NCBI RefSeq assembly: GCF_037949795.1
Contig: NZ_CP149933.1
Coordinates: 434,001 to 498,000 of the forward strand
Reading direction: 5' to 3'
Origin: Thioclava sp. GXIMD2076
GTDB taxonomy: Bacteria; Pseudomonadota; Alphaproteobacteria; Rhodobacterales; Rhodobacteraceae
Length of the DNA: 64,000 bases
The stretch's first letter is position 1. Each line of letters starts with the position of its first letter. Shown here piece by piece: positions 24,977-33,992 of the stretch. The notes beneath the pieces are model-generated. The model did not search any database, was not told the origin of the DNA, and was given only the letters and a program-made list of their open reading frames with translations. Both the position numbers and the translations under genes were made by a program.

Positions 24977-25855
24977 ATGACCCGCACTTCCCAGACCACC
25001 CTGCGCCTTGTAATGCCCCAATGGCAGGGCGGTGACCTGCCGGCGTATCGCGTGGGCGCAAAGATCCTCGAGGCTTTGCTGCCCGATGCAACGGGGCCTG
25101 TCGAGACGATCGCCATCCCCGTAGAGAGCGACCGCTCCGAGCAGGACGGCATCAAAGCGCGCGCGGCATTGCTGGCGCAGCTGGACGCCGCCCGCGAGGC
25201 GATTGCCAAACATGCCCCCGAAGCGATCATGACGGTGGGCGGCGACTGCCTTGTCGATCTGGCCCCCATCGCCTATCTGGCCGAGAAATACGAAGACGAC
25301 ATGGCCGTTCTCTGGGTCGATGCTCATCCCGACGTAATGAACAAGAGCCTGTTCAGTCACGCTCACGCCCATGTGCTGGCAATGCTGCTGGGTGATGGCG
25401 ATGCCGATTTCACCTCTGTTGTGAAACGTCCGGTCGATCCCAAGAAGGTTCTCTATGTCGGCGTGAACGACATGATGGATGTCGAAGAAACCTATCTGGC
25501 AGACCGCGGCATGAGCGTGATCGGCCCCGATGCGTTGCGCGCCAACCCGCAAGCGGTTGTCGATTGGCTGAAGGCCTCGGGCGCGACCAAGGTTGCAGTC
25601 CATTTCGACCTTGACGTGCTGAACCCCGTCGGCCGCGACTACCTGCTGTTTAACAAACCCGACGCCCCCGAAGGTGCCTTTGAGGGGGTCGCTACCGGCA
25701 AGCTGGAGCTGGAAGAGATCGTCAGCTTGTTGAAGGGCGTGGCGGGCGAACTGGATATGGTCGGCCTCGCCATCACCGAATTCCTGCCTTGGGACATGAT
25801 CAACCTGTCCAGAACGCTGGCCGAGCTGCCGATGGTCGGATCGGAGAACGCATGA
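24977..25855 (+). CDS. Arginase/agmatinase (ureohydrolase) superfamily protein
   Basis: 292-residue cytosolic hydrolase expected to split a guanidino or related C-N compound using two metal ions. The start MTRTSQTTLR follows ACGGAGATC. Metal motifs: MTVGGDC (normally GGDH, so the first His ligand is Cys), WVDAHPDVMN (DAHxD intact) and HFDLDVLNP (normally SxDxDxxDP). The Cys form occurs in a poorly characterised branch of the family, so urea release is not assured. The stop overlaps the next gene by ATGA, making it the first gene of a CUT2 importer operon; the importer may deliver its substrate. Confidence 0.8.
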   Translation: MTRTSQTTLRLVMPQWQGGDLPAYRVGAKILEALLPDATGPVETIAIPVESDRSEQDGIKARAALLAQLDAAREAIAKHAPEAIMTVGGDCLVDLAPIAYLAEKYEDDMAVLWVDAHPDVMNKSLFSHAHAHVLAMLLGDGDADFTSVVKRPVDPKKVLYVGVNDMMDVEETYLADRGMSVIGPDALRANPQAVVDWLKASGATKVAVHFDLDVLNPVGRDYLLFNKPDAPEGAFEGVATGKLELEEIVSLLKGVAGELDMVGLAITEFLPWDMINLSRTLAELPMVGSENA

Positions 25856-27360
25856 GCGCACCCATCCTGAGCGCAAGGGGCCTCAAGAAAAGCTATGGCG
25901 GTGTCCGTGCCTTGCGCGGCATGGACATCGATCTGGCGGCAGGCGAGATCCACGGCCTATGCGGTGAAAACGGCGCGGGAAAAAGCACGCTGGTGAAAAT
26001 CCTCGGCGGGTTTGTGATGCCCGACGAGGGCGAACTGGGCATTGACGGCATGCAGATCGAACTGGGCACGCCCGTCGATCCGGCGCTCCTGTCAATCGTC
26101 CACCAGGAACTGTCGATCATCCCGCATCTGAGCGTTCTGGATAACGTCATGCTGGGCGCGCGCGAGGTGGGCCGGATCTACCGCCGCGAGCCGTTCCGCG
26201 CGCATGTCCGTCAGGTGCTGGATTCCGTGGGGCTGGAGCATGTGGCGCTCGATGCGCTGGCCGAGACCCTACCGCTGGCCGAGCGCCAGCTGATCGAGAT
26301 CGCACGCGGCATCGCACGCGGGGCCAAGGTATTGCTGCTCGACGAGCCGACCGCGACCCTGTCGGATGGCGAGATCGAGAAGGTCTTTGCCGTTCTGCGC
26401 CGCCTGAAGGCTGAAAAAGGCACCACCATCGTTATCATCTCGCACCGCCTGAACGAGATCTTCGCGCTGACAGACCGCGTCACCGTGCTGCGCTCGGGCC
26501 AGCATGTGATGACCGCCGATACATCGGCGCTGACCAATGCGACGCTGGTCGAGGCGATGATCGGCCATGAGATCAAGATCGGCGAGATCGCCCCGAGCCA
26601 TGCCCGGCATGGCGTAACCCCGCGCCTGTCACTGAACAACTGGAGCGTGCCGGGCCGTGTCGCGCCCGTCAGCATGGATGTGCAGCCGGGCCAGATCCTG
26701 GCGCTGGTGGGCCAGCTTGGCTCGGGGGCCGATGCGCTTCTGGAAAGCCTTGCGGGCCTGCAACCCGCCAAGGGGACACTGTCGCTTGATGGCGCGGACG
26801 TCACGCCGCGCAACATCACGCAGGCCTATGCCGCAGGTATCGCCTATGTGTCCGAGGACCGCGCCCGCCGTGGGGTGTTTCTCGAGGCGCCGATCGGGAC
26901 CAATTTGGTCAGCCAGATCCTTGATCGCGTGTCCAGGAAAGGCTGGATAATTCCGGCAGCGATCCGCGAAAAGGCAACCGGGCTGGCCCGCGGCTTCGCC
27001 ATCGATCCCGCGCGTCTGCCCCATGATGTCTCGACCCTGTCGGGTGGCAACCAGCAGAAGGTCTCGCTGGGCAAGGCCGCAGCTCTCGGGCCGCGTCTTC
27101 TGCTGCTCAACGAGCCGACCCGTGGTGTCGATATCGGCGCACGCTCCGAGATCTATGACCAGCTGCGCAGTCTGGCCGAGGCCGAGGGGCTGGCCATTCT
27201 CTTCTACTCTACCGACCTTGAAGAGGTGCTCGATGCCTCCGACCGTATCGTGACCTTCTATCGCGGAGCCGTGGTGCGCGATGCCGACCGCCCCGAGATG
27301 GATGCCGATGCGATCCTGCACGATATCCTCCATGGCCCCGAAAAGGAGACTGCCGCATGA
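25852..27360 (+). CDS. CUT2 ABC transporter tandem ATP-binding protein (RbsA-like)
   Basis: 502-residue tandem ATPase. Domain 1: Walker A GENGAGKST (about 40-48), signature LPLAERQLIEIARGI, Walker B VLLLDEPTATLSDGE. Domain 2: degenerate Walker A GQLGSGADALLESL, YVSEDRARRGVFLEAPI (family motif), LSGGNQQKVSLGKA and LLLNEPTRGVDIGARSEIY, with Asn replacing the Asp of Walker B. ATG overlaps the arginase-family stop; the stop overlaps the next permease ATG. Energises import by the two permeases downstream. Confidence 0.9.
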   Translation: MSAPILSARGLKKSYGGVRALRGMDIDLAAGEIHGLCGENGAGKSTLVKILGGFVMPDEGELGIDGMQIELGTPVDPALLSIVHQELSIIPHLSVLDNVMLGAREVGRIYRREPFRAHVRQVLDSVGLEHVALDALAETLPLAERQLIEIARGIARGAKVLLLDEPTATLSDGEIEKVFAVLRRLKAEKGTTIVIISHRLNEIFALTDRVTVLRSGQHVMTADTSALTNATLVEAMIGHEIKIGEIAPSHARHGVTPRLSLNNWSVPGRVAPVSMDVQPGQILALVGQLGSGADALLESLAGLQPAKGTLSLDGADVTPRNITQAYAAGIAYVSEDRARRGVFLEAPIGTNLVSQILDRVSRKGWIIPAAIREKATGLARGFAIDPARLPHDVSTLSGGNQQKVSLGKAAALGPRLLLLNEPTRGVDIGARSEIYDQLRSLAEAEGLAILFYSTDLEEVLDASDRIVTFYRGAVVRDADRPEMDADAILHDILHGPEKETAA

Positions 27361-28331
27361 GCGCCGCACCTCTTTCCCCGCCCTCGCGCGTATCGGGGAT
27401 GTTCGCCCCCGCCCGCGTGCAGGCCACGGTAATCCAGATCACCACGGTCGTCATGTTTCTGGTGGCCTGCGCGACAATCGACAATTTCGCCACCGCTTCG
27501 AATATCTCCTCGATCCTCTTTGCGGCATCGACCGTGGGAATTGCCGCAGTCGGTCTGGCCTCCGTCACCATTTCGGGCAATCTCTTCGCTCTGTCGCTTG
27601 GCAGCACGGCGGCCTTCTCGTCGATTATCTTCGTCATGGTCTCCGGCTGGGGTGTGATCCCCGCGCTCTTGGCCAGCATCCTGCTGGGTCTGGTTTTCGG
27701 ACTCCTGCAAGGGCTGGTCGTGGGCTGGCTTCGCTGCAATGCCATCATCTCGACCATCGCGGCAGGCTCGCTGATTGCAGGTCTGGCGACATGGGTGTCG
27801 GACGGGCGCACGGTTCTGGCCGGGGGCGGTCCCACATGGCTGGGAAGCGGCGCCATCCTGCCCGGCGTTCCGTGGCAGGCGGTGATTTTCCTCATCGTTG
27901 TTGTCTTGGGCGAAATCCTGATGAGCCGCACCCGCGCCGGATGGGAGCTGCGCCTGCGCGGCACCAATGCCGCCGCCGCCGAGCTGGCGGGCCTGCGGGT
28001 CACGCGGATGGTCATCCTCTCCTATGTTCTGGCAGGGGCCGGAGCCGCAATTGCGGGGGCCCTGATTGCCGCCCAATCGGGCACGGGCAACCTGCGGGTG
28101 GGCGCCGACCTCGATTTCAGCGCCATCGCCGCGATGCTGGTAGGCGGCATTGCCATTGGCGGTGGCCGTGGCCGGATCATCGATGTGGCCTGGGGCACGC
28201 TGTTTCTGGCGGTCCTGACCAATATCCTTCTCGTCAACAACTTCGCCTATGAGGTCCAGCTGATGGTCAAAGGGCTCGCCGTTCTGGTGGCCGTGACGGC
28301 CGGTGCCCTTCTGGCCCGCAAGAAGCGCTGA
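27357..28331 (+). CDS. CUT2 ABC transporter permease 1
   Basis: 324-residue RbsC-like inner-membrane permease. Segments SVTISGNLFALSLGSTAAF (the GGIDLSVG position, degenerate), GTNAAAAELAGLRVTRM (coupling loop) and AAMLVGGIAIGGGRGR near residue 260. ATGA overlap with the ATPase gene. A second permease follows after 11 bases, so the channel is probably a heterodimer. Confidence 0.88.
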   Translation: MSAAPLSPPSRVSGMFAPARVQATVIQITTVVMFLVACATIDNFATASNISSILFAASTVGIAAVGLASVTISGNLFALSLGSTAAFSSIIFVMVSGWGVIPALLASILLGLVFGLLQGLVVGWLRCNAIISTIAAGSLIAGLATWVSDGRTVLAGGGPTWLGSGAILPGVPWQAVIFLIVVVLGEILMSRTRAGWELRLRGTNAAAAELAGLRVTRMVILSYVLAGAGAAIAGALIAAQSGTGNLRVGADLDFSAIAAMLVGGIAIGGGRGRIIDVAWGTLFLAVLTNILLVNNFAYEVQLMVKGLAVLVAVTAGALLARKKR

Positions 28332-28342
28332 AAGGGATCGCT

Positions 28343-29302
28343 ATGAAAACGCTTGCAGAAAACCCCCTTCTTGTCCTGCGCTGGGTGCTGCTGATCGGCA
28401 TGGGCGTGATCTTCACCGCGCTCAACAGCTACTTCCTTGCTGCGGGCAATATCTTCGCGCTTGGCGACAGTTTTGCACTGCTGGGTCTGGTGGCCCTGGG
28501 TCTGGCCCTGACCATGCTGGCGGGCGAGTTCGACCTGTCGGGCGGCGCGATGGTCGCCGTCTCGGGGCTCATCATGCTCAAATGCGGGGCCGATAACGCG
28601 GCTCTCGGGCTGGTCGCCGCATTGGCCTTTGGCGCGCTGGTCGGGCTCTTCAACGGTGTCGTCACGCTGAAGCTTAACGTGTCCTCGCTGGTGACAACGC
28701 TGGGCGTGATGATCCTTCTGTCGGGCTTTGCGGTCTGGCTGGAAGGCGGACAGGCGGTCAGCTTTGCCAATTACGATCTGACCGATGCCTTCAACATGGA
28801 CTGGTTCGGCGTCTTCTCGCCCCGTTCGGTGATCACTATCGCGCTCTTTATCCTCACCGGTCTGATGCTGGTCTTCACCCGCATGGGGCGCGACATCATC
28901 GCTGCCGGCAGCCATCGCAAGGCCGCCACCATGGCCGGCGCCAATGTGGGCGGTGCGATCGTCACGACCTTCGTGCTCTCTGGCCTCTTCGCCGCCCTTG
29001 CCGGTGCGCTTCTGGCCATCACGCTGGGCCGCGCCTCTTCGACCTTCGGCGCGAACCTGCTGCTGCAGGCCGCCTCGGCGGCGATCCTCGGAGGCATCGC
29101 TCTTTCGGGCGGCGTCGGGCGCCCCTTCGGCGTGGCCGTGGGCGTGATGGTGCTGGCCGTTCTCAATAACGGGCTGGGGCTTATCGGTGCCAGTTCTCCC
29201 GCGATCCTGCTGCTGAACGGTGCCGTTCTGCTGATCGCGGTGCTTGCCGGAGGCGCGCCCGCGCTCTGGCTGAAAACGCGGCTCAGGGCCTCGGAGTCCT
29301 GA
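28343..29302 (+). CDS. CUT2 ABC transporter permease 2
   Basis: 319-residue RbsC-like permease. ALTMLAGEFDLSGGAMVAVS (about 51-70) corresponds to the GGIDLSVG motif, GSHRKAATMAGANVGG to the coupling loop and AILGGIALSGGVGRPFG to the C-terminal loop. Lies between permease 1 and the binding-protein gene. Confidence 0.88.
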   Translation: MKTLAENPLLVLRWVLLIGMGVIFTALNSYFLAAGNIFALGDSFALLGLVALGLALTMLAGEFDLSGGAMVAVSGLIMLKCGADNAALGLVAALAFGALVGLFNGVVTLKLNVSSLVTTLGVMILLSGFAVWLEGGQAVSFANYDLTDAFNMDWFGVFSPRSVITIALFILTGLMLVFTRMGRDIIAAGSHRKAATMAGANVGGAIVTTFVLSGLFAALAGALLAITLGRASSTFGANLLLQAASAAILGGIALSGGVGRPFGVAVGVMVLAVLNNGLGLIGASSPAILLLNGAVLLIAVLAGGAPALWLKTRLRASES

Positions 29303-29356
29303 GCACCAACACACCAAAACCAAGAAACAACGTCATCCCAACAGGAAGGTCTTTCC

Positions 29357-30334
29357 ATGACTCTCATCCGCTCCACCCTCGGCGCCCTGCTTGCAGGCTC
29401 TCTTCTGGCCACCGCTTCCTTTGCCGCTGACAATGCACAGAAAGGCAAGAAGGTCATCTTCCTCGGTGCCGACGATATCTGCGAATATTGCGCGGTCTAT
29501 AATGACCAGATCCGCAAAATGGCCGCCGAAAAGGGCATCGACCTCGAGGTCGTGACCAACAAGTTCGATGCCGCCCAGCAGGCCACGCAGGTTGATCAGG
29601 CCATCGCCAAGAAGCCTGACGCAATCCTGATGTGGACGATCGACGGCACCGCATTGTTCCCCGCGATGCGCAAGATCCAGCGTGCGGATATCCCGCTGCT
29701 GCTGACTGATGTGCAGCCCGATCAGGCCCGCGAGGACCTCTGGACCCAATATACCGGCGGCAATTATGAGGAGCAGGGATCCAAATCCGCGCAGCTGCTC
29801 GTGCAGGCTCTGGAAGCGAAGGGCAAGCCTCTGGAAGGCGGCGTGATCATGATTACCGGCATCGTCGGTCAGGCGCAGACCATCTCGATGACCAAGGGCT
29901 TCACCGAGACGCTCGCCAAGATTGCTCCCAAACTGGAAATCCTTGGCGCACAGCCCGGCAACTGGGATACCGGAACCTCGACACAGGCGGCTGCGGGTCT
30001 GTTCACCAAATATGGCGATAAGATCGTGGGCGTCTATGCGGCGGAGGATATCATGATGCAGGGCGTCCTGATTGCGGCAGAACGCGCGGGGCTCGACCCC
30101 AAGACGATGGCAATGATTGGTGGCGGCTGCGAACCGGTCGGCATCAAGAACATCAAGGCCGGCCTGCAATATGGCACCGTTCTGCAATCGCCGTTGGATG
30201 AGGCGCAATATGCCGTGCAATCCATAGTGGATCTGTTCAACGGCGCGGACATGCCGAAATCGGTCTATGTGCCCCACCCGATGGTCACCGCCGAAAACGT
30301 GGATGCCGTCTGCAAACCGTGGCCGAGCAAGTAA
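29357..30334 (+). CDS. Sugar-type periplasmic substrate-binding protein of the arginase-linked importer
   Basis: 325-residue Peripla_BP_4 protein with a Sec signal peptide (MTLIRSTLGALLAGSLLATASFAAD). VIFLGADDICEYCAVYNDQI, QVDQAIAKKPDAILMWTIDG and GVYAAEDIMMQGVLIAAERA follow the family pattern. AGGAAGG lies before the ATG. Two cysteines (CEYC) near the start of the mature protein are unusual. A strong terminator follows at 30362. Ligand unknown; the operon partner suggests a guanidino or ureido compound, but sugar import cannot be excluded. Confidence 0.85.
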   Translation: MTLIRSTLGALLAGSLLATASFAADNAQKGKKVIFLGADDICEYCAVYNDQIRKMAAEKGIDLEVVTNKFDAAQQATQVDQAIAKKPDAILMWTIDGTALFPAMRKIQRADIPLLLTDVQPDQAREDLWTQYTGGNYEEQGSKSAQLLVQALEAKGKPLEGGVIMITGIVGQAQTISMTKGFTETLAKIAPKLEILGAQPGNWDTGTSTQAAAGLFTKYGDKIVGVYAAEDIMMQGVLIAAERAGLDPKTMAMIGGGCEPVGIKNIKAGLQYGTVLQSPLDEAQYAVQSIVDLFNGADMPKSVYVPHPMVTAENVDAVCKPWPSK

Positions 30335-30361
30335 GGTCCAGCCGACACCGGCAGACCGGAA

Positions 30362-30387
30362 GGGCAGCATCCCCGTGCTGCCCTTTT
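30362..30387 (+). terminator. Rho-independent terminator of the arginase-importer operon
   Basis: GGGCAGCA (30362-30369) and TGCTGCCC (30376-30383) form a perfect 8-bp stem with loop TCCCCG, followed by T4, 28 bases after the binding-protein stop. Confidence 0.88.
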
Positions 30388-31244
30388 GTCATGGCGCTTT
30401 TGTCATGGAATGGCACCCAGCACGGATCCGCGTGCCTTACCACCTGCCGGAAACACCGACCCGAGCAAGCGCAGACGGGGGTCGGTCGGCTCGGCAGAGC
30501 GGCGCAGGACACCGGGTGCCATCGCATTCGGATCATACCCTATGCGCCTCGCACGGGGGGCACGCAGCCATGAAAAACCACATGCTTCAGCCGAAGGATA
30601 TAGGTGCAGAGTAGGGCAATGTGGCGGCCTCTCCCCGAGAAGGATACTGGTCGCCTTCGCGGATAAAAGACCGGATGGCGCTCGAGGGCAGTGCTCCGCG
30701 GCGGTGCAGGCCCGCCGCGCGGATCGCTGGCGCAACATGCGCCTCCAGCCCGCCGGGGCCCCGCGCCAAGATTTACGCCAGCCCGACACAGAGTAGCGTG
30801 GAAAGGGAGGTCAGGGATAAGGTCCTATCTGCGCCAACATCACAGCTCCCGTCAGAAACCCGAGACGTATAGGCGCGCGCCGTGATCATACTTCCCGACA
30901 GGCGGAGATTTCCATCACCCCGGACATCGGGTGCTGCCCCCTATCCTGAGCGCCGTGAGCACATTCGTTTTGGTCAGCCTCATCATGCAGGTTATGGGCC
31001 CCAATACGTCCGTCGTCTTGCGGCTTGCCAGTGCCTTGGTCATTGCGCGCGCCCGTGTCATCCGGACTGCTGGCATCGGCCCGTTTCTTTGCAGGGGTCC
31101 AATGCAGAGTGTGATATCCAGACCCGCCACCGTATCGGCCAGATCTTGGATCCGCACCTGACCGGCATCGGCGTGGCACGCGCCGCGATACATAACGGAG
31201 CCGCCGATACCGGACGGGCCCTGTGGACTGGCGCGATCAACCCA
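30388..31244. other. Gene-poor stretch, no supported gene
   Basis: About 860 bases in which no reading frame shows a recognisable domain, a ribosome-binding site plus plausible protein, or a sustained local codon pattern. Short frames on both strands are rich in Arg, Pro and Cys as expected for non-coding GC-rich DNA. It may hold decayed genes or a small RNA; nothing specific can be named. Confidence 0.6.
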
Positions 31245-31276
31245 AAAAAGTGCCACCGCCTGATGGCGATGGCACG
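31245..31276 (-). terminator. Rho-independent terminator of the PRC-barrel gene
   Basis: GTGCCACCGCC (31251-31261) pairs with GGCGATGGCAC (31266-31276) over 11 bp with one wobble and loop TGAT. Minus-strand T6 follows (A run 31245-31250). It lies about 32 bases past the PRC-barrel stop. Confidence 0.88.
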
Positions 31277-31308
31277 ATAGCAAAGGGGCAAGCCCGTGGT
31301 CTGGCGTC

Positions 31309-31815
31309 TTAGTTCCAGAAGCCTTCGTCAACATCCTTGAGTTGCTCGAGCTGCTCTTCGGTCTGCGACGTTACGATTGCGTATTTGCCGTCATCGATCG
31401 GCACCAGATGGGTTGCGTCAACCGGGATCACCACATGCTTGTCAGCGATGTCGAGGAAGCCGCCGACTTCAGCCACGACGCCGACCATCTGGCCTTCGGG
31501 CGAGAGAACCACGTCCTCGATCTCGCCGATGTCGTTCAAGCCGTCATCGTTCCAATCCGAGGCGAGCGCATCCCAATCCATCGAATCCCAGCTCTGACCG
31601 CCATCCTTCGCGATGGTGTAGATGTCACCACCGGTGATGTCGCGCGAGCGGATCAGATTCGTCGAGTCGGACATATCGATGCCGTTTGCGGTTGCTTCGG
31701 TTGCCACTTTGGCTTCGGCACCAGCCTCCATGGACGCATCGGTTTTGTGGTCATCCGCATAGGCTGCACCAGCGATAAGGGCCATTGCGACGGCAGTGGT
31801 GGTCATGAATTTCAT
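31309..31815 (-). CDS. Secreted PRC-barrel domain protein
   Basis: 168-residue exported protein. The start MKFMTTTAVAMALIAGAAYADD is set by GGAGGAAAAC before the ATG and gives a clean signal peptide. A strongly acidic mature region (SWDSMDWDALASDWNDDGLN) precedes a PRC-barrel-like beta domain, IGEIEDVVLSPEGQMVGVVAEVG and HVVIPVDATHLVPIDDGKY. Such proteins are common in Rhodobacterales and often stress-linked; the function is not established. Divergent from the cold-shock gene. Confidence 0.8.
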   Translation of the reverse strand: MKFMTTTAVAMALIAGAAYADDHKTDASMEAGAEAKVATEATANGIDMSDSTNLIRSRDITGGDIYTIAKDGGQSWDSMDWDALASDWNDDGLNDIGEIEDVVLSPEGQMVGVVAEVGGFLDIADKHVVIPVDATHLVPIDDGKYAIVTSQTEEQLEQLKDVDEGFWN

Positions 31816-32144
31816 TTTGTTTTCCTCCGTTTGTCGATCACTTGCCCAACTATTGGGCGTAATTTTCGTTCCACGGATTTTTGAAAAAAATCTCGAATAT
31901 GTGTCGCACTGTGTAAAATACCGTGACACCCTTCCACGCCCTGTCGCGAAAATCCCGCGCCAAGATCCGCCGAAGTCTAAAATTTCCCTTGTCTCTTTGA
32001 CGATCTCCCTTCATGTTGGGTGCGCAATTGCTATTCTGATCGAATTTCTGCCCCCGCCTCTGCGGTCTCGGCTGATCGACTTGGATCACTTTCGCCGAGC
32101 TGTCGCATATCGCGGGCAGCGCTTTCTACTTGGAGACTACGGAT
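31816..32144. promoter_or_regulatory. Divergent region between PRC-barrel and cold-shock genes
   Basis: 329 bases without a gene. It holds an A/T-rich hairpin GATTTTTGAAAAAAATC near 31876-31892 and a longer leader before the cold-shock gene. A long 5' leader is typical of cspA-type mRNAs, whose structure often senses temperature; this is inferred from family knowledge. Confidence 0.4.
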
Positions 32145-32351
32145 ATGGCCAGCGGCACCGTAAAATGGTTCAACAGCACCAAAGGTTTTGGTTTCATTCA
32201 GCCCGATGATGGCGGCAAAGATATCTTCGTGCATATCTCGGCAGTCGAGCGCGCCGGCCTGCAAGGTCTGAACGACGGCCAGAAGGTGAACTACGAGCTT
32301 CGCGCAGGTCGCGATGGTCGTGAATCCGCTGCTGATCTCGAACTCGCTTGA
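32145..32351 (+). CDS. cspA: Cold-shock protein (CspA family)
   Basis: 68-residue single-domain nucleic-acid chaperone. [20 protein letters not shown] carries RNP1 (KGFGFI) and DIFVHISAV carries RNP2. Length matches the family. The ATG at 32145 has GGAG nine bases before it; an in-frame TTG 15 bases upstream is less likely. Its TGA overlaps the TTG of a small downstream frame. Confidence 0.92.
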   Translation: MASGTVKWFNSTKGFGFIQPDDGGKDIFVHISAVERAGLQGLNDGQKVNYELRAGRDGRESAADLELA

Positions 32352-32578
32352 GCAGCTCGGCCGACGATTTTTTCAGAAAAGTCTCTGATTCCGGTGTGAC
32401 TGCCTCGTCGCGTCCTGACCAGAAGGCGCTATCTGCGGAGAATTCCCGCAGGTCTGCGAGCCCTCAGGAAAAGACCGATGCGGCATTCAGGAACATCCAA
32501 GACGACGAGCATAAAGAACGCGCTGAAAAAACGGCGCGGCTGAAAGCAGCCCGACTGGCACGCGACACGGATCGCTGA
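32348..32578 (+). CDS. Small hydrophilic hypothetical protein downstream of cspA
   Basis: 76 residues read from a TTG that overlaps the cold-shock stop (TTGA). The protein is very hydrophilic, with a C-terminal charged helix ([20 protein letters not shown]). The frame spans almost the whole gap up to the terminator at 32614, which supports translation by coupling. Arg-rich frames are common by chance in this DNA, so this needs comparative support. No function is suggested. Confidence 0.5.
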   Translation: MSSSADDFFRKVSDSGVTASSRPDQKALSAENSRRSASPQEKTDAAFRNIQDDEHKERAEKTARLKAARLARDTDR

Positions 32579-32613
32579 GGCAGACGGGCATCAAGCACCC
32601 AGACTATCGAAAG

Positions 32614-32638
32614 GGCGGATCAAAGATCCGCCTTTTTT
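32614..32638 (+). terminator. Rho-independent terminator of the cold-shock transcript
   Basis: GGCGGATC (32614-32621), loop AAA, GATCCGCC (32625-32632), then T6. Confidence 0.9.
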
Positions 32639-33303
32639 CTTGCGCGACGCATACGCGGTCTGCCTGATCGCTTTTTATCTTGCCATGACGAACTGTAAGG
32701 CCCGCACCCGACCGGCGGCGCAAGACAGTCCGCAGAAAACGACCCCTTCTGCCAGTATTCTCCCGCGACATCCGTCGTCGTGAAGCGGATCCATAAGCGC
32801 GGGCTTTCCCGATCTTCCGCTCTACGCTCACATGAACGCATTGAAGATCGATCCTGTCCGAGATGCCGGAGCATCATTTTCCACCGGATGCCCCCAAGAT
32901 CACTGTTTCCAAGAAGCGAAGACGGCCACCCGTCGCCGATCCACCCGTTGTAACTTCCACGCATATCGCCGACATCTGGAGGCCGGATGCTGACAGGCTT
33001 GTCTTTCAAGCCAGCGCATATGGCACGGATGAAACCTCTGATGCGGCTGGGGGCGGGAGGCGTTCTGACAAAGGCGAAGGCCGCCCGGAAAGGATGCGAC
33101 CGAGCGCTGTTTCGTGGTGCTCAACAGGCATAAAGGCAGCGCGCTCCAGTGTGTCCTCGCCGCAATTATGACCGGATCATGCGGCCTCCCGTGTTTTCAA
33201 GAAAGAACCCTTATGAGATCGTTACCCATGACAAGGGCTGCTATACCGCTCATAAGGTATCAACACGCCTTGGCGGGCGCGCGCATTCATCGACCGCGCC
33301 TGT
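32639..33303. other. Gene-poor, apparently decayed stretch
   Basis: About 660 bases with no supported gene, lying directly before the nasA remains. Frames are short and interrupted on both strands. It may contain further debris of the nitrate-assimilation locus, but no segment could be matched with confidence. Confidence 0.5.
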
Positions 33304-33992
33304 AAGGTCGTGATCGGCGAACAGGGAGAGGTGCCCTCTGACAAGCGGTCCATCGCCACGGGCGCGAGCATCGATGCCAGTCTTGAAGAGGCCGATCTGA
33401 TCGTGCGAACGGGGTCAAACCTCGCAGCTGCCATATGGATATGGAACACTCCGATGACGGTGCCGCCGTGTAAAGTGACCGGAATCCTTCCTCCACACCC
33501 GAAGCGGTGGGCGAAGAAAAAGTCACGGCGTGCTGGAGCCTTCATTCCAATCCAACGGCAACCCTGCCCGATGCGGAAACCGTGAGGGATCTGACAGCGG
33601 CCACGATTTCCACGCAGTTTGCCCATATGCTCCTGCCTCCCGCCGCATGGGATATGCGGGCTTCGACCATCCCCCGCCCAGATCATGCGCTTTATACCGG
33701 CTCCGAACCGGTGGCGCTCATATGCGATTTTCTGGTCGGTCTGTCGGGGACAGAAGCCTCTTGGGCGCTGGCCGGTCAGGCGCGCGGCGACACGCCCGAT
33801 CCGGGGCCTGTGGTGTGTTCGTGCTTTGCGGTGGGGCGCAATACGATCCTGCGCGAGATCGCCGAGAAGGGGCTCGAAAGCCTCGAAGCGATCGGGGCCG
33901 GTCTTTCGGCGGGCACCAATTGCGGCTCGTGCAAAGCCGAGCTTGCTGGGCTGCTTATGGCTGCCCGAAACCAGATCCGAGGACAAGCATGA
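33304..33992 (+). pseudogene. nasA: Shredded remnant of assimilatory nitrate reductase (nasA)
   Basis: At least three pieces of a NasA-type molybdoenzyme remain. The first, near 33361-33420, reads EEADLIVRTGSN (NasA-like 'ADLVVLVGSN' site) in one frame and soon loses similarity. The second, in another frame from about 33540, reads HSNPTATLPDAETVR and HMLLPPAAW (the 'NP..SLPDAD' and 'LLPA..W' blocks). The third (about 33680-33992) is the intact C-terminal BFD-like [2Fe-2S] domain VVCSCFAVGRNTI...GTNCGSCKAEL, with four Cys. A stop at 33471, the frame change and the missing catalytic core show the gene is dead. Its 3' end overlaps the convergent kinase gene by 38 bases. Confidence 0.75.

Noticed and set aside
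30691..31334. Short frames on both strands after the arginase-importer terminator as possible genes
   Set aside because: No ribosome-binding sites with sensible proteins, no domain, and heavy Arg/Pro/Cys content typical of non-coding GC-rich DNA.
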